Translations under genes and position numbers: made by a program
From: Nodularia sp034931045
GTDB lineage: Bacteria > Cyanobacteriota > Cyanobacteriia > Cyanobacteriales > Nostocaceae
DNA length: 64,000 nucleotides
Direction: 5' to 3'
NCBI RefSeq assembly: GCF_034931045.1
Contig: NZ_JAYGHH010000008.1
Location: 62,001-126,000 of the forward strand
Part shown: one piece after another, positions 22,901-33,400 of the stretch
Numbering within the stretch: position 1 is the first letter of the stretch
Layout: the number at the start of each line of letters is the position of its first letter
Notes under the pieces: generated by a model
What the model saw: only the letters and a program-made list of their open reading frames with translations
The model's database searches: none
What the model was told of the DNA's origin: nothing

Positions 22901-25900
22901 TTTAGAATTAGGGATTGTTTATGTAGCACCTCGCACTCCTACAGAGCAAAAATTAGCAGCAATTTGGCAAGAAATACTTCAAGTTGAGCAAGTCGGTGTT
23001 AATGATAACTTTTTTACCTTGGGTGGACATTCCCTACTGGGGATGCAGTTAGTAGCGAGAATTAACGAATCCTTACAGGTAGAATTACCCCTCAAGTATT
23101 TATTTCAGTTTCCCACCATTGCCAGTTTAGCTGCACAGATTGACCAGTTACAGCGCCATGAAATTCAGTTGGGATTACCCAAAATTCAACCCCAACCCCA
23201 AGAACGCTATCAACCTTTTCCCCTGACAGATATTCAGCAAGCCTACCTCATCGGACGTAACGCCGCTTTTGAGTTGGGTAACATTGCTACACACGGTTAT
23301 CAAGAAATTGAAACAGTGGGGTTAAGGGTTGCACAGGTAGAAATGGCAATGCAGCGATTAATTAAGCGTCATGATATGCTGCGGGTGATTGTTCAAGCTG
23401 ATGGACAGCAACAGATTTTATCACAAGTCCCGGATTTCAAAATTGCGGTGACAGATTTGCGGGGGGTAGATTCTGCACTTAAGGATATCCGCCAAAACCT
23501 TTCCCATCAAATTCGCCCCACAGACAGTTACCCCTTATTTGAAATTCAAGCAATTTTATTAGATGAAAACAAAATCCGTTTCTGCATCAGTTTTGATGTT
23601 TTAATTGGTGACGCTTGGAGTTTCCGCTTATTAGGTAGAGAATTAGTCCAAATTCTAGAAAATCCAGATATCGAGTTACCACCCATCAGTTTAACTTTCC
23701 GAGATTACGTCCTCACAGAAAAGACATTACGAGAATCAGCAATTTATCAGCGTTCTCAAGCATACTGGCAAAATCGCCTCGCCACCTTAGCACCTGCACC
23801 GGAATTACCTTTAACTAAACCACTCAGTAAAATTACAGAACCACATTTCACGCGTCGCAGTGGGACTTTATCCCCAAGCCAATGGCAAAAACTTAAACAG
23901 CAAGCCAGCGAAGCGGGAATTACACCATCAAGCATACTTTTAGCTGCTTTTGCTAAAATTCTTTCACGCTGGAGCAAACAACCCAATTTCACCCTAAATC
24001 TGACCTTATTTAACCGCCTTCCCCTACATCCCGAAGTTAATCAAATTGTCGGAGACTTCACAGCTTCTCTGCTGCTAGAAATTGTCAGCGCTGGGTGTCA
24101 CAATTTCCTCGAACTAGCTCACCGCATCCAAACCCAACTGTGGGATGATTTAGACCATCGCTATTTTAGTGGTGTAGAGGTACTCAGACAACTGGCGCGT
24201 CAGCAACAACGAGTGACAGAGGCACTGATGCCTGTTGTGTTTACTAGTACCCTGACTCAAGAACATCCACAACCTGAAAATCAAGGCAATTGGCATGGTG
24301 ACTTAGTATACAGCCTCAGCCAAACCTCTCAAGTGTATTTTGACCATCAAGTAGGAGAAGTAGCCGGCGCATTAGTATTTAATTGGGACACCATCGATGA
24401 ACTTTTCCCCCCAGGAATGTTAGATGAAATGTTCCACACCTACTGTAATTTCCTAACACAGTTAGTAGAACCCGACACCAATCACATCCCCCTGCCCCCT
24501 GCCCCCTGCCTCCTTCCCCCTGCCCCCTGCCCCCTGCCTCCTTCCCTTTGCCCCCTGCCNNNNNNNNNNNNNNNNNNNNNNNNNNNNNNNNNNNNNNNNN
24601 NNNNNNNNNNNNNNNNNNNNNNNNNNNCCCCCTGCCCCCTGCCCCCTGCCTCCTTCCCCCTGCCCCCTGCCTCCTTCCCTTTGCCTTCATACCCTATTTT
24701 TTCAGCAGGTAGTAAAACAACCAAACCAGCCGGCAATTTTTACCACAGAACAAACTTTCACTTATCAACAAGTGAGCGATCGCGTCTGTGATCTCGCCCA
24801 GCATTTACAATACTTAAATGTCATTCCCAATCAATTAATCGCAATTGTCATGGATAAGGGTTGGGAACAAGTGGTTGCAGCTTTAGCAATTTTCACCTCT
24901 GGCGCAGCCTACGTCCCCATAGATCCACAATTACCAGCACAGCGTCGTTTGCAATTATTGCAAGAAACCCAAGCACAAATTATACTCACCCAATCTTGGC
25001 TAGATAAAACTTTAGAATGGGCTGATCATCTGACTCGGATATGTGTTGATACTCTTGATACCGCAAACCAAGCAACCATACCCACACCCCAACAACAACC
25101 CACAGATTTAGCTTATGTAATTTACACATCCGGCTCAACAGGAACGCCCAAAGGTGTAATGATTGATCATCAAGGGGCAGTCAACACAATATTAGATATT
25201 AATCAACGCTTTGGCGTGACAGCAAAAGACCGAATTTTGGCGCTATCATCCCTGAGTTTTGATTTATCGGTATATGACATTTTTGGAATTTTAGCGGCTG
25301 GGGGAACAATTGTTATTCCAGAATGCGGTAACGATCCCACCCACTGGATGCAGCTAATTAACCAATATCAGGTAACAATTTGGAACTCAGTTCCCGCCCT
25401 GATGCAGCTTTTACTCGACTCCTCCTCCAGCCAAAATCAGACACTCCGCCTAACTTTACTCAGTGGTGATTGGATTCCTTTAACATTACCTGAACGCATT
25501 CGTAGCCAATTCAATCATCCGCAAATTATTAGTTTAGGTGGTGCAACAGAAGCATCTATTTGGTCAATTTTCTACCCCATAGATAAAATTGATCCTCATT
25601 GGAAAAGCATACCTTATGGTTATTCCCTCAGTAATCAACCGGTTTACGTCCTTAATCATTCCCTCGAACCCTCTCCCACTTGGGCTATAGGCGAAATTTA
25701 CATCACTGGTTTAGGAGTTGCTAAAGGTTATTGGCAAAATCCAGAATTGACGGCGGAAAAGTTTATTAATTGGGAACAAATCAATTCAAAATTAAACCAT
25801 CCCTCACTCAGCACTTTCTATAAAACTGGTGATTTAGGACGCTACTTACCTGATGGAACAATAGAATTTTTAGGAAGAGAAGATTTTCAAGTTAAAGTTA

Positions 25901-27342
25901 ATGGCTATCGGATTGAGTTAGGGGAAATTGAAGCAGCTTTACAACAACATCCAGCTATAAACCAAGCTGTTGTGACAACTGCGGGAAATACACTCTCTCA
26001 ACAACAGTTAGTTGCTTATTTGGTGTTACAACCAGAGGTAATTGTCAGCCAAAACATACTTAATTCTTCCTCTCAACTTGATTTTAAACTACAACAAAAG
26101 GGAATCAGAAAATTTGATCCTGGGGTGCATTCTGTAGCTTTACCTGGTGGTAAAACTTCTCAAGTCAATTTGCAGCGACAAAGTTACCGCCAGTTTTTAG
26201 CAGAAACTGTACATCTAAATGCTTTGGGTGAACTTTTGGAATGTTTGCAAATGCAGCAATTAGAAAATTCTCCCCTGCCAAAATATCGCTATGCTTCTGC
26301 TGGTAGTTTATATCCAGTCCAAACATATATTTATATCAAACCCCATCAAGTTGAAAATTTAGCTGCTGGTTTTTACTACTACCATCCCCAACAACATCAA
26401 CTTATTTATTTAAGTGATACTACAAATATTGATAGTAGTATCTATGGCATCAATCAAGAGATTTTTACAGCAGCAGCATTTTCTATATTTTTAATTGCTA
26501 ATTTAGCAGCTATTGCACCAATATACGCGGATAAATCTAGAGACTTTTGTTTACTGGAAGCGGGTTATATTGGTCAGCTATTAATGGAAAATGCCCCAAA
26601 TCAGAATTTGGGTTTGTGTCCCATTGGTGATTTAGAATTTGATGCTATCCGGGAATATTTCGCTTTAAATGAACAGCAAATATTCCTACATGGTTTTGTT
26701 GGTGGTACTATCGATCCCAGTTGGAAAAATATTTGGCTATCACCAGAAACTTCGTCCAATAAAATCACGAAAACCGAATTAGTTACCCAAAAATTAAGGC
26801 AATTTCTCCAACAAAGATTGCCAGAATATATGATTCCCAGTCTCTATATTCCCCTAGAAGCGCTACCATTAACAGCAAATGGCAAAATTGACCGCCGTGC
26901 TTTACCTCAGCCAGAATATCAATTTACTCAGTCTAAACAGCCTATTATACCTCCCTCTACAGAATTAGAAATAGCACTAGCTCAACTGTGGGAAACTATT
27001 TTAAATGTAGAAGTTTCAAGTATTCACAATAATTTCTTTGAATTGGGAGGTAATTCATTATCAGCAACTCAGATAATTACTCAGATGCGGCAAAATCTCC
27101 AAATTGATTTACCCATTCGGGAATTTTTCCTCAAGCCTACCTTAACTGCACAAGCTGAATTACTCAAACATCAGTGGAAAACAAGACAAGAAATTACAAT
27201 TGAGCCTATTGAACGTATTAATCCTCAAAAATTACTAGCAAATTTAGATGAACTTTCAGATGAAGAAGTAGAGATATTACTTCAAAAAATACAGTTAGAA
27301 GAGGATGATTTACTGCACGCAGAGAGGAAAGAGGAGAGATAG
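19953..27342 (+). CDS. NRPS, C-A(Ala-like)-PCP-Cy-A(Cys)[Ox]-PCP, thiazole-forming, split by an assembly gap
   Basis: The first module starts with a C domain whose HHxxxDG motif reads HHIISDR. Its A domain (about 21430-22890) has code DLFNNALTYK, an Ala-type code; PCP Ser is residue 1027. The second module starts with a heterocyclization (Cy) domain: at 23589-23620 DVLIGDAWS matches the Cy signature DxxxxDxxS. The following A domain has code DLYNLSLIWK, the Cys code, and holds a nested oxidase domain (about 26060-26790) between motifs A8 and A9, recognised by RYASAGSLYPVQTYIYI and LEAGYIGQLL, features of McbC/SagB-like FMN oxidases. Together these should cyclise Cys to thiazoline and oxidise it to thiazole. 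The PCP reads LGGNSL (about 27043-27060). Both sides of the N run 24560-24627 are open but in different frames. The last residues come from a CGCAGAG-type repeat. Confidence 0.92.
21743..21780 (+). repeat. Dispersed CGCAAAGGCGCAAAGG repeat inside the Ala-like A domain
   Basis: CTCACGCAAAGGCGCAAAGG followed by CGCAAAGGAAGAAGGG is read in frame as LTQRRKGAKEEG between motifs A2 and A3, the same place as the repeat at 6172-6210 in another A domain. Confidence 0.85.
24483..24683 (+). repeat. Heptamer tandem repeat (CCCCCTG/CCTCCTT/CCCTTTG) in the Cy-A linker, containing an assembly gap
   Basis: Seven-base units CCCCCTG, CCTCCTT and CCCTTTG in mixed order fill the linker between the Cy domain and the Cys A domain, giving a Pro/Leu/Cys/Ser-rich peptide. 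The 68 N at 24560-24627 lie inside the array. The unit phase is kept by 68 N (the gap must be 5 mod 7), but the reading frame needs 1 mod 3, so true lengths such as 61 or 82 fit both. Confidence 0.92.
24560..24627. other. Assembly gap (68 N) inside the heptamer array
   Basis: Run of N. The A-domain N-terminus after it (TLFFQQVVKQPNQPAIF, about 24690-24741) is open back to the gap in the frame of the downstream ORF, so the GTG at 24772 is not a real start. The two halves are one gene. Confidence 0.95.
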
Positions 27343-27440
27343 TTTGACATGAGGATGAAAATTAAAAACTTAATCTCCCAAACTCTCATTCTCCCCGCCT
27401 CTGCGCGAAACATAAAAATCTTATCTTGCTTGATTAACTT
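27343..27440 (+). other. Spacer between NRPS genes with a repeat fragment
   Basis: 98 bases holding a short piece of the dispersed repeat (GCCTCTGCGCGAAAC, about 27398-27412). I see no convincing promoter, terminator or ribosome-binding site. Confidence 0.6.
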
Positions 27441-30400
27441 ATGAATATTTCCTCATCCCAAAAACGCGAACTATTGGCGAAACTACTACTACAAAAAGCA
27501 GCTAAACAACATTTTCCGCTTTCTTTTGCTCAAAAAAGGTTATGGTTTCTCGATAAATTACAACCAGGATTATCTGTTTATAATATACCTGCGGCTTTGC
27601 GGTTGACGGGTAATCTCAATATCACTCGCCTAGAACAGAGTTTACAGTCAATTGTGTTACGTCATGAAATTCTCCGTACCAGTTTTACTGTAGTTAATGA
27701 TGAACCTGTACAGAATATTGCTGCAAATGTCAAAATTAATCTACCTTTAATTGATTTGCGGAAATTATCACAGCCAAATCAAGCAGCACAAGTTAGACAG
27801 CAAGCTAAGTTACTTACAGAACAACCGTTTAAACTTACAGAATCGCCTTTATTGCGTGTTGTATTACTGCAATTAAGTGATATTGAATTTGTGTTGATTT
27901 TGGTGATGCACCACATTATTACAGATTATTGGTCATTTCGTGTTTTAGTCAGGGAATTAATATCAATTTATCAAGGTCAAACCCTAACAGAATTACCAAT
28001 TCAATTTGCTGATTTTGCAACTTGGCAACAAAAATGGTTACAAAGTGAAGCTAGGCAGAATCAATTATCATATTGGCGGGAACAACTGCAAAATTATCCC
28101 CATGAATTATCTTTACCAACAGATTATCCCCGAAAGGCTATAAAAAATTTTCAGGGTGCAAGGCTATTTTTTACTTTATCACCAGAATTATCTGAACAAT
28201 TGCAACGACTAAGCCAACAGCATAATTCTACAGTTTTTATGACGCTGTTAACAGCATTTAATATACTATTATATCGCTACAGTGGACAAGAAGATATATT
28301 AGTTGGTTCTACAGTTACTAGCCGCGATCGCTCAGAAATTGTCAACTTGATTGGGTTATTTGTTAATAATCTCATATTTCGCAGCAATTTATCTGGTAAA
28401 CCCAGTTTTGTTGAACTTCTTAACCAAGTCAAAGAAACAGTTTTAGGTGCGTTATCTCATCAAGATTTACCTTTTGAGGATTTGGTAGAACAACTACAAC
28501 CAGAGAGAAATTTAAATCAAAATCCTCTATTTCAAGTCATGTTTGTTCTCCATAACACACCCAGCCAAACTATAAACTTACCTGATTTAATAATCGAACC
28601 GGTGGAAACAGAACATTTCACATCTCGGTTTGATATCAGCTTAGATATGTACGAAACACCAAGGGGATTAAGGGGAACTTGGGAATACAGTACAGAATTG
28701 TTTCAACCAACAACTATTGAAAGGTTTAGTGAACATTTTCAGACAATATTATCAAGGATTGTTGCTAATCCAGAAAAATCCATTGTTGAATTATCATTAT
28801 TAACACCAAAAGAGCAAAACTTACTCACACAGTGGAACGATACATTTACAGATATTCCTGAATTAACAGCTTATGAATTATTCAGTCAACAAGTAACTAA
28901 AACCCCAGATAAAATCGCCGTTATTTTTGGCGATGAGTCCCTAACTTATCAACAACTCGAACAAAAAGCCAGTCAACTAGCCGATTATTTGCAAAACTTG
29001 GGAGTACAAGCAGAAACAAGAGTAGGAATTTATTGCGATCGCTCCCTAGAAATGGTAATTTCGTTATTAGCAGTACACAAAGCGGGCGGTGCTTACGTTC
29101 CCCTCGATCCCAGTTATCCCCAAGAGCGTTTAAAATTCATAATTAACGACTCAAAAATATCAATCTTAATAACTCAAACATCCTTATTAAATAACCTACC
29201 AAAACACTCAGCAAAAATTGTCTGTGTAGACAACATCAAGCATGAAATTAACAATCATTCCCAATCACCAATCACCAATCACCAACTCGCCTACCTAATT
29301 TATACCTCCGGTTCAACCGGAACACCCAAAGGCGTGCAAATTTTGCACAGAAGTTTAAGCAACTTCTTAACCGCAATGTCCAAAGCACCAGGACTAACAG
29401 CAGCAGATAACCTTTTAGCTGTCACCACTCTAGCCTTTGATATTGCAGCCTTAGAGATTTTCCTACCATTAACAGTAGGTGCGTGTTTAGTCCTAGTAAA
29501 AAGGGATGTTACCCTGGATGGAGAGAGATTAGCACAAGCGATCGCCAAACATCAAATCACCGTCATGCAAGCCACACCCGCCACCTGGAGATTACTCTTA
29601 ACCAGTGGTTGGGAAGGTAAACAAGACTTAAAAATCCTCTGTGGTGGAGAAGCATTAGATAACACCCTAGCCCAACAACTATTATCCTGCACCCAAGAAG
29701 TCTGGAACCTATACGGACCAACAGAAACAACCATTTGGTCAGCCGCCCAAAAACTCAGTATAGATCAACCAGTCACCATCGGTCATCCCATCGCCAATAC
29801 CCAATTTTACGTCCTCGACCAACATTTACAACCCCTCCCCATAGGAGTACCAGGAGAATTATATATTAGTGGTGCAGGAGTAGCCAGAGGATATTGGCAA
29901 CGCCCAGACTTAACAGCAGAAAGATTTCTTCTTAAAACTCCTCCTCTCTGTGCCTCTGCGCCTCTGCGTGAATACACCCTATACAAAACAGGCGATCGCG
30001 TCCGATATCTCCCAGATGGTAAACTAGAATACTTAGGTAGACTAGATAATCAAGTTAAAATCAGAGGATTTCGCATTGAATTGGGAGAAATAGAAGCAGT
30101 ATTAACAGAACATCCCGCAGTAACCCAAGCAGTAGTCACAGTTAGAGAAGAAGAACCCCGCTTAGTAGCCTACATAATCCTCAACTCTCAGGATGCGGAA
30201 GTCAATGATTTACAACCATTCCTAGCCAACAAACTACCCAGATATATGATTCCTGGGATATTTGTCACATTGGCAGCCTTACCCCTCACACCTAATGGTA
30301 AAATCGACCGTAAAGCCTTACCTACTCCCGACCCGAAATCCTTTAAAAACGAAAACGAAGGTTTTCTCACCCCAACAGAGGAAGTTTTAGCGAGTATTTG

Positions 30401-33400
30401 GGCTACAGTGCTGGGTGTCGAATCGGTGGGTATTGAGGATAATTTCTTTGATTTGGGTGGTCATTCCCTCCTAGCTACGCGATTAATTTCGCAAGTGCGG
30501 CAGGTATTTGGTGTAGAATTGCCTTTGCGTCATCTGTTTGAAAGTCCCAGGATTGCAGATTTAGCGGGGGTAATTGCCCAAAGTCACAGGGAAACTAGCC
30601 CTATCTTGCCTATTCCTCGTACTAATAATTTACCTCTATCCTTTGCCCAGCAACGTTTTTGGATTTTGGCGCAGTTGGAACCAAACAGCATTGCCTATAA
30701 TATTCCTCTGGCTGTACAAATTCAGGGCGATATTGACTTGGGTATTTTGCAAGCCAGTTTTGCGGAAGTAGTCCGACAACAGGAAATGTTACGGGCGAGT
30801 TTCTCCAGTTTGGATGGACAGCCTGTTTTAAGGATTGCTGATGTTTGTGATGTCCAGATTCCAGTGATTGATTTGCAAGGATTACCGGAATTTGAACAGC
30901 AACAGCAGGTGCAGGAGTTGGCGCAAAGTCAGGCGCAGCAGCCTTTTGATTTGGCTGATGGTTGTTTGTGGCGGGTGCGGTTGGTAAGATTGGGGGAGGG
31001 AAATCAGGTGTTGTTGTTGACTTTGCATCATATTATTGCTGATGCTTGGTCTGTGGGGTTGTTGGTTCGGGATGTGTTTCACGCAGAGGCGCACAGACGC
31101 AGAGAGGTGGAGAGGATTCAATATGTGGATTTTGCTTTTTGGCAGAGGGAGTGGTTGCAAGGGAGGGTTTTAGAGGAACATTTGCAGTATTGGCGGGGAC
31201 AGTTGGAGTCTGCGCCTGTGATGTTGGAATTGCCTACTGATTATCCGCGTCCGGCTGTACAGTCTTTTCGGGGGTCTGTCTATGGGTTTGATATTTCGGC
31301 GGAATTGACTCAGGGGTTGAAAGGTTTGAGTCGGGTTTCTCATAGCACTTTGTTTATGAGTTTGCTGGCTGTTTGGAATGTGCTGTTGTATCGTTACAGT
31401 GGTAGTGATGATATTGTAGTTGGTAGTGCGATCGCTAATCGTAATCGAGCTGAAACTGAAGGGTTAATCGGTTGTTTTGCGAACACTCTAGCTTTACGTA
31501 CTGACTTAAGTGAAAATCCTAGTTTTATGACTTTGTTGGCACGGGTACGGGCAACGGCTTTGGGTGCTTACGCCCATCAGGACTTACCTTTTGAACAATT
31601 GGTAGAAGTTCTGCAACCAGTGCGATCGCTTAGTTATACGCCAATTTTTCAAGTTATGTTAGTGTTGCAAAATTTACCTTTGCCAGAGTTAGATATGCCG
31701 GGAGTGCAATGGCAAGTGATTGATGCTGATAGTGGTACAGCTAAATTTGACCTAACTTGGGTAGTGAGGGAAACTGTCCAGGGGTTACGTTGTAAGTTGG
31801 AATATAATACCGATATATTCGCAGCCACAACAATTGAACGTTTAGCGGGACATCTAGAAACATTACTAGAGGCTGTAGTGGCAAATCCACAGCAACCTAT
31901 TAGCGAACTACCTTTATTGACTATTGCCGAAAAACAGCAACTAGCACAATGGAACGCAACTCAACGCCAGTATTCTCAGCCCCAATGTTTACATGAGTTA
32001 TTTGAGGCACAGGTTACAAAAACACCTGCAAGTATAGCCGTTGTTTGGGGTGAAAAACAGCTAACATACCAAGAATTAAACACCAAAGCCAATCAATTAG
32101 CCTGTCATTTGCAAAGTTTAGGTGTACAGCCTGAAACGCCTGTGGGAATTTGCGTTGACCGTTCCCTAGATATGATTATCGGCTTATTGGGTATTCTCAA
32201 AGCTGGTGGTGCTTACGTTCCCCTCGACCCCAACTATCCCCCAGCCAGATTAGCATTAATTATTCAAGATGCTCAAATGCAGGTGTTACTCACCCAGCAA
32301 CAGCAATTAACCAAATTACCCCAACTAGAAATTCCCACAGTTTGCCTAGACTCCCCAATCCCCAATCCCCAATCCCCAGTCCCCAGTCCCCAATCCCCAT
32401 CCAACCTCGCCTACATTATCTACACTTCTGGTACAACAGGCATTCCCAAAGGAGTCGCCATCACCCACCAAAGTCCAGTTACACTCATGTATTGGGCGCG
32501 AGAGATTTACTCAGCAGCAGAATTAACAGGTGTTTTAGCTTCCACTTCCATTTGTTTTGACCTTTCAGTATTTGAAATCTTTGTTCCTCTGAGTTGGGGC
32601 GGTTGTGTTATCCTGGCTGATCATGCCCTACAATTACCAGAATTACCAGCCGCAGCCCAAGTTACTTTAGTAAATACGGTCCCCTCAGCCGCCAGAGAAT
32701 TGCTACGTTTAAATGGTATTTCTGCATCAGTGCAGACAGTAAATTTAGCCGGCGAACCTTTACCAAAATCGCTGGTAGACGCACTTTATCAACAATCGAC
32801 AATTCAGCGAGTATATAATCTTTACGGCCCTTCCGAAGATACTACCTATTCTACTTTTACCCTTGTTCCTCCACATAGCCAACAAGCCCCCACAATTGGT
32901 AAACCCATCGCCAACACTCAAGTTTATATCCTAGATCAAAACCTGCAAACCGTTCCCATTGGCGTACCCGGTGAAATTTACCTCAGTGGTGCTGGGTTAG
33001 CAAGAGGTTACTGGAAGCGTCCAGAATTGACCGCAGAAAAATTTATTAATTGGGGAATGGGGAATAATCAACTTTATAAAACAGGCGATCGCGCGCGTTA
33101 TCTTCCCGATGGTAATATTGAATATCTAGGTCGTTTAGATCATCAAGTCAAACTGCGCGGTTTTCGCATTGAGTTAGGAGAAATCGAAGCCGTACTCAAC
33201 CAACATCCACAGGTAGCCCAAGCTTTAGCAATAGTTCGTAACGATAACCCAGAACATAGCCGTTTAGTTGCTTATGTTGTTCCTAAATCTCACATTGAAA
33301 CAGCAGAATTAAAGCAATTTTTGGCAGAAAAACTACCTGCTTATATGTTACCAACTGCCTTCGTTATCCTAGAAACTTTACCTTTAACCGCTAATGGTAA

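Noticed and set aside
24483..24683. CRISPR-like array
   Set aside because: Units are seven bases with no spacers; it is a heptamer tandem repeat.
24772..27342. A separate gene starting at GTG 24772
   Set aside because: The frame is open further upstream and encodes the start of the A domain; the GTG is internal and the Cy domain needs its A and PCP partners.
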